64,000 nt of DNA from Vibrio sp. CK2-1 (lineage in GTDB: Bacteria; Pseudomonadota; Gammaproteobacteria; Enterobacterales; Vibrionaceae). The stretch covers positions 434,001 to 498,000 of the forward strand of contig NZ_JAKKCJ010000001.1 of NCBI RefSeq assembly GCF_021726515.1. The letters are read 5' to 3'. Below the pieces are notes generated by a model. It was not told the origin of the DNA, searched no databases, and saw only the letters and a list, made by a program, of their open reading frames with translations. Of this stretch, positions 26,795-36,408 are shown piece by piece (within the stretch, counting starts at the first letter, position 1; every line of letters begins with the position of its first letter). Both the position numbers and the translations under genes were made by a program.

Positions 26795-29146
26795 ATGAAA
26801 GAAATATTAGATTTAAGTGGCTGTCGTTGGCAGATGGAACGGATGCGTCCGGGGCAAGGGGTGATTGAGGGGTTACACCTCTTACCTGCAGAGTATCAAG
26901 GTACTCACTTCAGCTGGAATTTTGGAAAGGTGCCTGGAGATGTATATACGGATCTTCATCGTGCAAATGAAATAGATGATCCATATTTTGGGCGTAATAT
27001 GCACAAAGCCAAGTGGGCAGCTGAATATGAATGGTGGTATAGCCGTCGTTTTGAAGTACCTCAAAGCATGCAAGGCAAGCAGGTTTTTCTTAAATTTGAA
27101 GGTGTTGATTATAGCTGTGAAGTATGGCTAAACGGTCAATACCTCGGCCGCCATGAAGGAATGTTCTCATCTTTTGAATTTGATATTACTGAAGTTGTCA
27201 GCTATGAAGATTGGCGTGATGGTTCGAATATGTTGATGGTGAAATTAGACCCGCCACCAAAGAATTATCGTAATTGTGGTGGTAAAAAAGTAAATTTCTC
27301 CGGCGATTATTTTTCTGGGCTTGTGCCTTTTGGTATTTGGCGTCCAGTGCTGGTGGAAGCACGTGATAAAATGAATATTAACGATGTTCGCGTTGATGTC
27401 ACTATACCCAATGAACAATTGGCGATGGTGGATTTAGGGTTAGAAATTCAAAATCAGACAGAACAAGCGCAAGACTATCAATTGGCAATCAAACTTACGG
27501 GTAAAAACTGCCAAGCAACACCATTTGAATGGCAACAAAAGTTGAATATTCCAGCTGGTGAAAGTATTCAAGACGTTAAACTCAAGATTGAAAATCCATT
27601 ACTTTGGTGGCCATGGGATATGGGAACTCCTAATCTACATAATTTAACGGTAGAACTATGGAAAGATGGTGTACTTGTTGATGACTTTCAGGAAACCATT
27701 GGCTTACGTGAAATCACAATGGAACTGAATCCAGGATATACAGATGAAGAGCGTGAATACCCTTGGACCTTTGTAATTAATGGTAAACGTCACTTCTTGC
27801 GTTCTGCTTGTTGGGGAGGGCAACCTTCTTTCCTTTATGGTCAAAATAGTGAAGCGAAGTATGAAGATCGTCTTGAAAAAGTGCGTGAAGCTAATATCAA
27901 TAATTTGCGCATTTTTGGTTGGCATCCGCCAGAAATTCCAGATTTTTACCGTTTATGTGATGAGCTAGGGATTACGGTATGGACGAACTTTACCTTAGCA
28001 ACTCAAGCATATCCCGATACAGAAGAATTTATTAATGGGGTTCTGCATGAGTGTGAGCATACGGTTAAACAACGTCGTAATCACCCTTCACAAGTTTTCT
28101 GGATGGGGGGAGAAGAAGTATTTTTCTCTGGAGCACATGAAGAAAGTGGAAATAAAGCTTTGATGGAACGGATTGGCGCTAGTGTCAATAGCATCACGAA
28201 CGTACCTTACGGGTTAGCATCACCACTAAGTTCTGATTCTGCCGTGAATATGGGCTTTAAACCTCATGAATCAATTCATGCAAACGAGCACTATTACCAA
28301 GGTGGGGCAGAGTTTATGGAGGAATATTATCCTGCATTAGACTGTTGCATTATTCCTGAGCTAACAGCAGCTTCAGCACCAAGTATTGAAAGTTTGAAGA
28401 AGTTTATTCCAGAAAATGAATTGTGGCCAATGGGGCCAAGTTGGGCATATCACTGGGCAGATATTGATATTCTTAAGAACTTAAATTTTGAAGTATTTAA
28501 TGATTATAAATTAGGTTCGTTAGAAGAATTTGTTGAAGCGACTCAAGTTGCTCAGGGAACTGTAATTCAGTTTGCTCTAGAAACTTATCGTCGCCGTAAG
28601 CCTAAAATGAGTGGGGTCGCTTTATGTCACTTTATTACGCATGTGCCTGATATTAAATGGGGAGTAGTCGATTTTTACGGAGAGAAGAAAATTAGCTTTG
28701 ATTATTTAAAACGAACATATCAGCCGTTGTTACCTAGTTTGGCCTTCAGTAAGCGTCGCTGGACCTCAGGCTGTGCATTCAAAGGTCAACTTTGGATCGT
28801 TAATGATTTCCAACACTCATATCAAGATTTGACGTTGAAATGGTGTATTCAATGTGGCGAAGATTTGACTAAAGGTGATGTCATTATTGCCAATGTTGGT
28901 TCAGATAGTGCGGTTGAGTTTTCTGATCTTGATTGGACAGTACCCGAGGGACTAGAAGATAGTTTTGAGGTAACACTACGTCTGATTGATGATGAAGGTA
29001 AATTATTGGCGGATAATCATTATGTGTTGTTAATTGGTGATCAACAACACGCGAAAGCTAAAAGTCTCGCTTTCTTAGCGGAGGCTCAGGAAAGGTTAGA
29101 AAAGCATGGACATAGTATTTATCGCTACTGGCCAGAAATGTGGTAA
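26795..29146 (+). CDS. GH2 glycoside hydrolase, beta-mannosidase-like architecture
   Basis: A 783-residue cytoplasmic GH2 enzyme without signal peptide. The N-terminal jelly roll covers about residues 1-190, an immunoglobulin-like domain 195-305 and the TIM barrel from about 320. By alignment with beta-mannosidase WxGNNE, the acid/base is probably Glu441 in WMGGEE, with the usual NN replaced by GE. The nucleophile is probably Glu522 in IIPELTAASAPSIESL. Agarolytic Vibrio use a GH2 agarolytic beta-galactosidase to take galactose from agaro-oligosaccharides; this gene or the one at 36409 could do so. It sits between the anhydrogalactose dehydrogenase candidate and a MATE exporter. Confidence 0.88.
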   Translation: MKEILDLSGCRWQMERMRPGQGVIEGLHLLPAEYQGTHFSWNFGKVPGDVYTDLHRANEIDDPYFGRNMHKAKWAAEYEWWYSRRFEVPQSMQGKQVFLKFEGVDYSCEVWLNGQYLGRHEGMFSSFEFDITEVVSYEDWRDGSNMLMVKLDPPPKNYRNCGGKKVNFSGDYFSGLVPFGIWRPVLVEARDKMNINDVRVDVTIPNEQLAMVDLGLEIQNQTEQAQDYQLAIKLTGKNCQATPFEWQQKLNIPAGESIQDVKLKIENPLLWWPWDMGTPNLHNLTVELWKDGVLVDDFQETIGLREITMELNPGYTDEEREYPWTFVINGKRHFLRSACWGGQPSFLYGQNSEAKYEDRLEKVREANINNLRIFGWHPPEIPDFYRLCDELGITVWTNFTLATQAYPDTEEFINGVLHECEHTVKQRRNHPSQVFWMGGEEVFFSGAHEESGNKALMERIGASVNSITNVPYGLASPLSSDSAVNMGFKPHESIHANEHYYQGGAEFMEEYYPALDCCIIPELTAASAPSIESLKKFIPENELWPMGPSWAYHWADIDILKNLNFEVFNDYKLGSLEEFVEATQVAQGTVIQFALETYRRRKPKMSGVALCHFITHVPDIKWGVVDFYGEKKISFDYLKRTYQPLLPSLAFSKRRWTSGCAFKGQLWIVNDFQHSYQDLTLKWCIQCGEDLTKGDVIIANVGSDSAVEFSDLDWTVPEGLEDSFEVTLRLIDDEGKLLADNHYVLLIGDQQHAKAKSLAFLAEAQERLEKHGHSIYRYWPEMW

Positions 29147-29165
29147 TAACCTAATATTTTATAAT

Positions 29166-29179
29166 TGTTAACGTTACCA
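29166..29179. promoter_or_regulatory. LacI/GalR-like site upstream of the MATE gene
   Basis: TGTTAACGTTACCA has a perfect TAACGTTA core and TG/CA ends. It lies between the GH2 stop and a terminator, 69 bases before the MATE start, and is the weakest member of the set. Confidence 0.4.
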
Positions 29180-29198
29180 CTTTTAACTGTGGGATTTT

Positions 29199-29228
29199 AA
29201 AGTGGAGTACATGATGCTCCACTTTTTT
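29199..29228 (+). terminator. Rho-independent terminator after the GH2 gene
   Basis: AAAGTGGAG (29199-29207) pairs with CTCCACTTT (29217-29225), followed by TTT, giving a clear stem and T tract. Confidence 0.85.
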
Positions 29229-29247
29229 ATGCCATCAGGAGAATAGA

Positions 29248-30627
29248 ATGAATCAAAATAGTGATATTCAACAGCGAATGAGAATTGTGACATTAACTTG
29301 GCCAATTTTTATTGAAGTACTATTGAGAGCAGCACTGAATACAACAGATATATTTATGCTGGGTCATTATTCTGATTTGGCGGTGTCCGCTGTAGGCGTT
29401 GTGTCTCAAATTATGTTTTTCTTGCTGATTATTTGCATGATGGTTAGTAGTGGCACCGGTATTTTGATTGCTCAATATAATGGTGCTTCCGATTACCATA
29501 AATCTGCTCAAGTTGGAGTGGCGAGTATTCTGTTGGCAGTGCTCGTGGGTAGCTTGCTTAGTTTCAGTGTTTTTATCAGTTCATATCAAGTGGTAGGTTT
29601 GTTTGATTTAGATGCCCAAGTAGCACAGTTTGGTTATGACTACTTGGTGATCACTGGTGCTTGTACCTTCAATCTTGCGATAAGTATAGTGTTAACGACC
29701 ATTTTACGCAGTCATGGATATTCTCGTTCTCCTATGATGATTAATCTGATTGCAGGGGTCATTAATGTGGTGGGAAACTATATGGCTTTGTATCAACCTT
29801 TTGGACTGCCTGTATATGGTGTGACGGGGGTCGCCGTGGCGACCGTGGTGAGTCAGTTTTTTGTAACAGCGGTTCTTATTGTTATTTGTGCGCAATCTAA
29901 GGTGTCGCTTCCTTTTTCGAAATGGAAATCTATCCCTTCTTTTGTGTATAAACAGATCCTAAAAATTGGAGGTATGAATGCAGGCGAGGTTTTGTCTTAT
30001 AATCTAGCGCAAATTGCGATTACCTATATTGTGGTGCGTTTAGGAACACATTCCTTGGCCGCCTTCACTTATACACAAAATATTACACGAGTTGCTTTTG
30101 CTTTTTCTTTAGCTTTAGGTCAAGGAGCACAAATACAAACCAGTTATTATGTAGGGAAAGGCTGGGTAGAAGATATTTTCAAACGAGTTACAACATATTA
30201 TTTAGTTGGCTTATCCGTCACTATGGGGATTATCGGTGTCATCTTTATTATGCGATATTCTATTATTGGACTTTTTACTGATAACCTAGAAATTATTGCG
30301 ATGGTTGCCAGCTTGCTTTTAGGTGCTTTTTTTGTTGAGTCTGGTCGCTGTGCTAATCTCATTTTTATTGCAGCATTAAAAGGGGCTGGCGATATTAAGT
30401 TTCCTGTACAAATAGGAATCCTCTCAATGTGGGGGTTATCGGTGGTGTTTAGTTACTTATTGGGTATTCATTGGGTGTACGGAGTATTGGGTGTGTGGGT
30501 AGCTTTAGGTATTGATGAATGGGTTCGTGGGGTTGTGATGATCTTACGCTGGCGTTCTAAACGATGGGCTCAATTTGTGTTTACTGGAAATAATGAGCAA
30601 GACCAAGTAGCCATAAAATCTTCTTAG
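29248..30627 (+). CDS. MATE family efflux transporter
   Basis: A 459-residue membrane protein with about 12 helices. The start RIVTLTWPIFIEVLLRAALN followed by TTDIFMLGHYS, and the LGQGAQIQTSYYVGKG repeat motif near the middle, are typical of MATE antiporters driven by sodium or proton gradients. CAGGAG precedes the ATG. Its place within the agar locus is unusual; it could export a toxic intermediate or be a passenger. It converges on the IclR gene, 21 bases away. The substrate is unknown. Confidence 0.92.
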   Translation: MNQNSDIQQRMRIVTLTWPIFIEVLLRAALNTTDIFMLGHYSDLAVSAVGVVSQIMFFLLIICMMVSSGTGILIAQYNGASDYHKSAQVGVASILLAVLVGSLLSFSVFISSYQVVGLFDLDAQVAQFGYDYLVITGACTFNLAISIVLTTILRSHGYSRSPMMINLIAGVINVVGNYMALYQPFGLPVYGVTGVAVATVVSQFFVTAVLIVICAQSKVSLPFSKWKSIPSFVYKQILKIGGMNAGEVLSYNLAQIAITYIVVRLGTHSLAAFTYTQNITRVAFAFSLALGQGAQIQTSYYVGKGWVEDIFKRVTTYYLVGLSVTMGIIGVIFIMRYSIIGLFTDNLEIIAMVASLLLGAFFVESGRCANLIFIAALKGAGDIKFPVQIGILSMWGLSVVFSYLLGIHWVYGVLGVWVALGIDEWVRGVVMILRWRSKRWAQFVFTGNNEQDQVAIKSS

Positions 30628-30648
30628 GTTCTGCTCACTGTGAATTTA

Positions 30649-31401
30649 TTAGCAGCCCAATTGATGTGTAATAAGTTGAGCTTTGCTCATTAACTCGTCA
30701 CGAATGGCTTCTTTAGTCCATGGTGAATGTTCCATTCCTTGTAGAATAGACACGCCCAATGCTGCAATAACCAATCCTTCCTTTTGTCCAATTAAAGCGG
30801 AAATATCTAATACACCAGATGCTTGATGTACTTGTCCTTGATGCCAGCCTTGTTGCTGTATGCGGCTGAGTTGCTGTGATAAATCATCGGGGATTGTATG
30901 TTGAGATTCGGCGTCTCTTTCCAAAATCATATGACGAACTTCATCATTACTATTGGCTAATAAAACCCATCCAGAAATACTTTGTGTCGTTGGAAAGATA
31001 GCACCTTCTGCAATATTGAGTGATAGCGGTTCATGGCTTCGCGCATTGACAATTACCATTGTCTGACTTTGGTATAGCATACTCAGGTGACATGAATGGC
31101 CAATTGTTACAGCGAGGTCTTCCATATGAGGAATTGCGCACTGACGAATCTTATCCAAAGGATCAATACGACGTGATAAATTGTATAACTTTAACGAAAC
31201 CCGATACTTTCCAGCGTCATCTCGAATTAAATAACCACGAACTTCTAGTCCAATTAGTACACGATATAACTCATTAGGGGTACGCTCTAAAGCTTGTGCT
31301 ATTTCAAGTTTATTTAGAGGGCGCTCAGTCATGACTAACAACTCTAAAATATCAAACCCTTTGTCTAAGGCCGGTACTGCGTATTTTTTATTATTTATCA
31401 T
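30649..31401 (-). CDS. IclR family transcriptional regulator
   Basis: A 250-residue IclR regulator. The N-terminal winged helix (about residues 8-65) contains LNKLEIAQALERTPNELYRVL and GYLIRDDAGKYRVSLKL; the effector domain follows from about residue 80 (CHLSMLYQSQTMVIVNARS). Members sense small carboxylates or sugar acids. It is divergent from the GH50 gene at 31606, so it may regulate that gene or itself. The ligand is unknown. Confidence 0.93.
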   Translation of the reverse strand: MINNKKYAVPALDKGFDILELLVMTERPLNKLEIAQALERTPNELYRVLIGLEVRGYLIRDDAGKYRVSLKLYNLSRRIDPLDKIRQCAIPHMEDLAVTIGHSCHLSMLYQSQTMVIVNARSHEPLSLNIAEGAIFPTTQSISGWVLLANSNDEVRHMILERDAESQHTIPDDLSQQLSRIQQQGWHQGQVHQASGVLDISALIGQKEGLVIAALGVSILQGMEHSPWTKEAIRDELMSKAQLITHQLGC

Positions 31402-31539
31402 AAATACCTTGGCTAAAATTAAATTTTTTCATTACAAACTATTTTAATAATAACTAAAATTTTTTAAAAAATCAGTTTCTATATTTTCAATAAGTTACTT
31501 TAACTTGATCACAAAAACATTTTATTTTCTTGCCCATAA

Positions 31540-31553
31540 TGTAAACGTTTACT
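31540..31553. promoter_or_regulatory. LacI/GalR-type operator upstream of GH50B
   Basis: TGTAAACGTTTACT contains the perfect palindrome GTAAACGTTTAC (31541-31552), the best of the seven sites. It lies 53 bases before the GH50B start codon, where it would overlap or follow the promoter. Confidence 0.75.
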
Positions 31554-31605
31554 TTGCTACGGTTGAGTAAGCTTATAATAACAATTGAAATAAAAGGATA
31601 TTATA

Positions 31606-34527
31606 GTGAACTTTAAGAGAAATTCTATCGCCTTAGCTGTTTTATCAGGAGTATTGATAGCAAGTTATACGGCGACCTCAACCCCGGTATTTGCTGATAC
31701 AAAAGCTGAAAAACAAGAAGATTTAAGTAGTGTTAGTGTACCAATCGAATTAACGGATGATGCTTTTTTGGATAAAACAGCAACATCGTTTACTTCTTAT
31801 GCCAAGCACGGAGATGCTTTAAAAGTACATTTTGATGCTGTTTCTAAAGATGAAGCAAATTCAAAATGGCCTAATATCAAGCTCCGCCCAGTTGCAGGGA
31901 CATATGATTGGCTTAATAAAGGTGGCTTGAAGCTTAAATTAGAAAACCCAGGAGATAGCAAGGTGCGATTTGAATTGAAAGTCGCAGATAGCATTGGAAT
32001 TATGGGGGCAGAATCACATCAATTAGATTTACCTATTTATTTAGATGCTGGTGAAACTAAAACGGTTGATTTTCTTTTTAATGGTACAGAGAGAGGACTA
32101 GAGGGTTACCGTGGTGGTAGTGAACTTGACTTAAAAAGTATTGCTGAATTTCAATTTTATGCAGTGGGTCCAGTTGAGCAACAAGAAGTAATCATTCATT
32201 CAATCGATTATATTGAAGGGACTGGAGACTTTGTTAAATCTCAAGCACGTACAGATACTGTTATTCAAACCGAGATTCCTAGTTTATTGACCGTTGCAGA
32301 TTTTGAAAAATCTGCAGATATGGCCAAGATTGAGCGAAATACGGGAACCAAAATCAAATCAACCTCTTCCCATTCGGGGAATGCATTGCGAGTTACTTAT
32401 ACAACCGATGAAGCATATCCTACAGTCAAATTTTCAGCAGGAAATAAAAAAGGTCAAGTATGGGATTGGTCTCATCATGGTGATGTTGCGCTGGCTTTCG
32501 ATGCAAAAAACTTAGGTGAAAGTGGTGTTCAACTATTTGTACGTGTTGATGATGACCTTGATGAAAAACTAGGTGGGCAATCAAATGGTTCAGTACATAG
32601 CCGAACTGGATATGTGCAAATTGCACCGAACTCAGATGGAACATATTATGTTACGCTCAAAGACTTGGCTGAGGGTTTAAGTTCGGGTATGCGAGGTGAA
32701 CCACCTAAGAAATCTTTTGCTGCGACTCAAGTTGTTTTTGGCTGGGGAGAAGGGCAATTAAATCCATCTAATATCGTTAGTTTTCAGCTTTACATGATGA
32801 ACCCTACAACGACATCGGAGTTAGAATTTGATAACTTCCGCTTAATACCAAATTTAAGTACAGATACAGAGCGCTATGTAGGTTTGGTTGATAAATTTGG
32901 GCAATACACCCAAGAAGATTGGCCATTAAAAGTCCATGATGAAAAAGAGTTAAAAGAGCATGGTAAAGAAGACCTTGCATTAGTTAAGTCTGCCACATTA
33001 ATGCCAGACCGCAGTAAGTTTGGAGGATGGAAAGAAGGACCGAAATTAAAAGGGACAGGGTATTTCCGTACTGAAAAAATAGAGGGTAAGTGGGCTCTTG
33101 TCGATCCTGAAGGTTACTTATATTTTGTTACAGGTTTAGATAATATTCGTCTTGATGATAGCTATACCGTTACAGGTGTTGATTTTGCTGATACAAAAGA
33201 TATTGATACGAGTGTCTTCCGCCCAAGTGAAATTTCTACCGGTGGGTATATAGAAAATACCGACAAACGTGTTGTGAAATCAGATTTACGACATGGAATG
33301 TTTACTTGGTTACCTGATTATAAAGAAAAGCTTGCTGATAACTATAGTTATAACCCAATGGTACATGCTGGACCATTGAAACATGGTGAAGTATTCAGTT
33401 TTTATGCTGCAAATCTACAACGTAAATATGGTACTGATACACAAGCTCAAACTCATGATGTGTGGCGTGATGTGACCTTAGCACGCATGCAAGACTGGGG
33501 CTTTACTTCTTTGGGTAATTGGTCAGAGCCTGCCGCTTTCTATGGTAATAAAAAAGTACCTTACACGGCACACGGTTGGATTACAGGCAAACACCAAAAG
33601 ATTAGTACCGGCAATGATTACTGGGGACCATTGCATGACCCGTTTGATCCAGACTTCCGAAAATCAGTAGCAGAAATGGCAAAGAATGTGGCTGATGAAG
33701 TAAATAATGACCCGTGGTGTATCGGTTATTTTGTTGATAACGAATTAAGTTGGGGGAACACGGAGGTAGATGCAAACCATTATTCACTTGCAGTATCCGG
33801 GCTGAAAATGAAAGAAAGCGAAAGCTCAGCTAAAAAAGCATTTGATAAGGTATTAAAAGATAAATATGGCTCCATCGATAAATTGAACAAGTCATGGGGA
33901 ATACAAGTTAAATCTTGGGATGAATTTTCACAAGGGTTTAATTTTACAGGCAATTATACTGCTTCAGTAAAAGAAGATCTTAGTCAACTACTCTTTGTTC
34001 TTGCTGATCAATATTTTAAAGTTGTGAATGAAGAAATGCGAAAAGTCATGCCACACCATTTGAACTTAGGATCTCGTTTTTCTGATTGGGGTATTACTCC
34101 TGAAGCTGCTAAGGCTGCAGCTAAATACGTTGATGTAATGTCATATAATCTTTATGCCAAAGACTTGGAATCAAAAGGAGATTGGAGTCGTTTAGAGGAG
34201 TTAGATAAACCAAGTATTATTGGGGAATTCCATTTTGGAGCGCTTGATTCAGGATTATTCCATCCAGGGATTGTGAGTGCAGACGATCAACAAGGTCGTG
34301 CTGATGCATATAAACATTATATGGAAAGTATTATCGCAAATCCGTACTTTATAGGAGCCCATTGGTTCCAGTACATGGATTCACCTGTTACTGGACGCGC
34401 ATGGGATGGTGAAAATTATAATGTTGGTTTTGTGACAGTTACCGATACACCCTATACACCATTGGTGGAAGCTGCAAAAGAAGTAAATAGAAACTTATAC
34501 CAACAACGATATGGTGATTTGAAATAA
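31606..34527 (+). CDS. GH50 beta-agarase, exported form (GH50B)
   Basis: A 973-residue GH50 enzyme starting at GTG with AAAGGA about nine bases upstream. A signal peptide (residues 1-30, cleavage near VFA-DT) exports it. Two CBM-like beta-sandwich domains (about 45-210 and 230-415) precede the catalytic domain (about 430-973). The acid/base is Glu713 in FVDNELSWG and the nucleophile Glu874 in IIGEFHFGA. It should release neoagarobiose or short oligosaccharides from agarose outside the cytoplasm. It is divergent from IclR and has a perfect LacI-type site 53 bases upstream. Confidence 0.95.
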   Translation: MNFKRNSIALAVLSGVLIASYTATSTPVFADTKAEKQEDLSSVSVPIELTDDAFLDKTATSFTSYAKHGDALKVHFDAVSKDEANSKWPNIKLRPVAGTYDWLNKGGLKLKLENPGDSKVRFELKVADSIGIMGAESHQLDLPIYLDAGETKTVDFLFNGTERGLEGYRGGSELDLKSIAEFQFYAVGPVEQQEVIIHSIDYIEGTGDFVKSQARTDTVIQTEIPSLLTVADFEKSADMAKIERNTGTKIKSTSSHSGNALRVTYTTDEAYPTVKFSAGNKKGQVWDWSHHGDVALAFDAKNLGESGVQLFVRVDDDLDEKLGGQSNGSVHSRTGYVQIAPNSDGTYYVTLKDLAEGLSSGMRGEPPKKSFAATQVVFGWGEGQLNPSNIVSFQLYMMNPTTTSELEFDNFRLIPNLSTDTERYVGLVDKFGQYTQEDWPLKVHDEKELKEHGKEDLALVKSATLMPDRSKFGGWKEGPKLKGTGYFRTEKIEGKWALVDPEGYLYFVTGLDNIRLDDSYTVTGVDFADTKDIDTSVFRPSEISTGGYIENTDKRVVKSDLRHGMFTWLPDYKEKLADNYSYNPMVHAGPLKHGEVFSFYAANLQRKYGTDTQAQTHDVWRDVTLARMQDWGFTSLGNWSEPAAFYGNKKVPYTAHGWITGKHQKISTGNDYWGPLHDPFDPDFRKSVAEMAKNVADEVNNDPWCIGYFVDNELSWGNTEVDANHYSLAVSGLKMKESESSAKKAFDKVLKDKYGSIDKLNKSWGIQVKSWDEFSQGFNFTGNYTASVKEDLSQLLFVLADQYFKVVNEEMRKVMPHHLNLGSRFSDWGITPEAAKAAAKYVDVMSYNLYAKDLESKGDWSRLEELDKPSIIGEFHFGALDSGLFHPGIVSADDQQGRADAYKHYMESIIANPYFIGAHWFQYMDSPVTGRAWDGENYNVGFVTVTDTPYTPLVEAAKEVNRNLYQQRYGDLK

Positions 34528-34551
34528 TCAATAAATCATTGAATTTGTTGT

Positions 34552-34580
34552 AAATAGGGGCTTCGGCCTCTATTTGTATT
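34552..34580 (+). terminator. Terminator after GH50B with a TTCG loop
   Basis: AAATAGGGGC (34552-34561) pairs with GCCTCTATTT (34566-34575) around a TTCG tetraloop closed by C-G. Confidence 0.8.
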
Positions 34581-34671
34581 TCTACGGTCGGAAATGAATA
34601 TACAATTTAGAGTTCTTAAAATTAGTTAATAAATTTTGATTGTTTTCATCAATGTGTGATCCAAATTGGTA

Positions 34672-34687
34672 AATTGGTTTTCCAATT
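34672..34687. promoter_or_regulatory. UxuR-like GntR site upstream of the sugar porter
   Basis: AATTGGTTTTCCAATT has perfect AATTGG and CCAATT arms with a four-base spacer. It lies 44 bases before the porter start, next to the LacI-type site at 34701, so two regulators may act here. Confidence 0.65.
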
Positions 34688-34700
34688 GGATTATTATCCG

Positions 34701-34714
34701 TGTAATCGTTTAAC
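34701..34714. promoter_or_regulatory. LacI/GalR-type operator at the sugar porter gene
   Basis: TGTAATCGTTTAAC lies immediately upstream of the AGGTGG ribosome site and 17 bases before the porter ATG, a position typical for repression. Confidence 0.65.
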
Positions 34715-34730
34715 CAGGTGGTAAATAAAA

Positions 34731-36284
34731 ATGAATACACAATATTCGAAAGCGGTAACCTATGCGTTAATTGTTGCATTAGGTGGTTTTGTTTTTGGTT
34801 TAGATGCAGCAGTTGTTTCGGGGACTGTTAGGTATATCAGTGCTGAATTTGATTTGACTAATATGCAACTTGGTGTTGTCGTTAGTGCACCAAGTTTAGG
34901 TGCGATCATTGCACTTTTAATTGCTGGTAAGTTGAGTGATAAGTTTGGACGCAAAAATACACTGATAGGTATTGCTGGGCTGTATTTATTTTCAGCTATT
35001 GGCTCTGCGCTTTCTACTTCTTTTGAAATGCTGACAGCTGCACGATTTGTTGGTGGTTTAGCATTCTGTTCATTATCCATTGCTTCTATGTATATTGGTG
35101 AAATTTCTCCCGATAAAGTTCGTGGCAAGTTAGTTTCAGCTAATCAGCTAAGTATCGTTTTGGGGTTGTCTTCTACATACTTTATCAATTATTTTTTAGT
35201 CTCAAATCTTTCGGAAGGAAGCTTGCTTTTTTCTGAGGCGAACATTTGGCGTACGATGTTTGCAACAGAAATTATTCCTGCACTAATTTGGTTTATCTTA
35301 TTGTTTAAAGTTCCGCAGTCCCCTCGTTGGTTGATTTCCAAAGATCAAGATGCAAAAGCTAAAGCTATTCTAGTTGAGCTTTATCAAAACGAAGAAGAGA
35401 GCACTGCTGTCTATAGAGATATTCGTTCTCGTATTGAAAACTTTTCACAACCAAAGTATTTACATCAGATTCATGCTTTGTTCTCTACACGTATGCGAAA
35501 AATGGTTTTAATTGGAGTGACGATCGCAATTGTGCAGGGGATTACAGGGATGAATGCAATTTTGTTCTATGCACCTACAGTGTTCGAACAAATTGGTTTT
35601 AGTGGTAATGCTGCATTCCAGCAAGCGACATACGTAGGTATTGTCAGCTTCATTTTTACAGTATTTGCTATCTTGTTCATTGATAAAGTAGGTAGGAAAC
35701 CACTTATTGTCCTTGGGTTAACTGCAGCAGTGATTAGTCATACGATGTGTTGGTATGGTTTTAATAATGCAAGTTATATGGTGACAGAAAAATCAGTGCA
35801 AAGTTTATCCGCAGTTATGGATACGGCACCATTAGAGCCATTAATCAATCAGTCTTTTGAGAAAGATACCGAATTTAAACAGGCACTTTCAAGTGTTTTA
35901 GATACGTCAACGTTGAAGAAAGATGAAGCAACTATTATTGAGGCTTCTATCCATATAAATCCTGTGTTGGTATTAATCGGTATATTAGCGTTCATTGCTG
36001 CTTTCCATATTTCTATTGGTCCGATTATGTGGGTATTGTTTTCTGAAATATTCCCTAATTCGGTACGTAGTGCTGCGATTCCTATGTGTGCATTAGTGAC
36101 CAGTATTGCAAGTTATCTAATTCAGCAATTCTTCCCATGGCAATTGGCTAATATGGGTGCAGCAAATACCTTTTTATCTTATGCAGGCTTTTCATTGATA
36201 GGTTTAGTGTTTTTGTTCTTCTTATTACCAGAGACTAAGAACAAGAGTATTGAAGAAATTGAACTAGCGTTAAGTCGTTCGTAA
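34731..36284 (+). CDS. Sugar porter family MFS transporter
   Basis: A 517-residue MFS sugar porter with about 12 helices. Hallmarks are SDKFGRK after helix 2, VPQSPRWLISK before the central loop, QGITGMNAILFYAPTVF in helix 7, and the final LPETKNKSIEEIE. A long loop of about 60 polar residues (about 355-415) lies between helices 9 and 10. Relatives carry galactose, xylose or arabinose with protons or sodium. In this locus the substrate is probably galactose or anhydrogalactose. Both operator types found across the locus stand directly upstream. Confidence 0.93.
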   Translation: MNTQYSKAVTYALIVALGGFVFGLDAAVVSGTVRYISAEFDLTNMQLGVVVSAPSLGAIIALLIAGKLSDKFGRKNTLIGIAGLYLFSAIGSALSTSFEMLTAARFVGGLAFCSLSIASMYIGEISPDKVRGKLVSANQLSIVLGLSSTYFINYFLVSNLSEGSLLFSEANIWRTMFATEIIPALIWFILLFKVPQSPRWLISKDQDAKAKAILVELYQNEEESTAVYRDIRSRIENFSQPKYLHQIHALFSTRMRKMVLIGVTIAIVQGITGMNAILFYAPTVFEQIGFSGNAAFQQATYVGIVSFIFTVFAILFIDKVGRKPLIVLGLTAAVISHTMCWYGFNNASYMVTEKSVQSLSAVMDTAPLEPLINQSFEKDTEFKQALSSVLDTSTLKKDEATIIEASIHINPVLVLIGILAFIAAFHISIGPIMWVLFSEIFPNSVRSAAIPMCALVTSIASYLIQQFFPWQLANMGAANTFLSYAGFSLIGLVFLFFLLPETKNKSIEEIELALSRS

Positions 36285-36302
36285 AATATCGATTCATAAG
36301 GC

Positions 36303-36344
36303 AAAAATAAAGAGCATCACCAGAAATGGTGATGCTTTATTTTT
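36303..36344. terminator. Bidirectional terminator between sugar porter and GH2 genes
   Basis: AGCATCACC (36313-36321) pairs with GGTGATGCT (36328-36336), extended by A-rich and T-rich arms on each side with a two-base bulge. It serves the converging genes. Confidence 0.8.
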
Positions 36345-36348
36345 GGTA

Positions 36349-36388
36349 TATACCCAAGTAACTTGCACCTTGAAGTTACTTGGGTATA
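36349..36388. repeat. Palindromic intergenic repeat (Vibrio-type)
   Basis: TATACCCAAGTAACTT (36349-36364) and AAGTTACTTGGGTATA (36373-36388) form a perfect 16-bp inverted repeat with loop GCACCTTG. The sequence resembles a dispersed palindrome I remember from Vibrio genomes. Only one copy was found in this window. Confidence 0.6.
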
Positions 36389-36408
36389 AATGACCGATGT
36401 GGTTTGAA

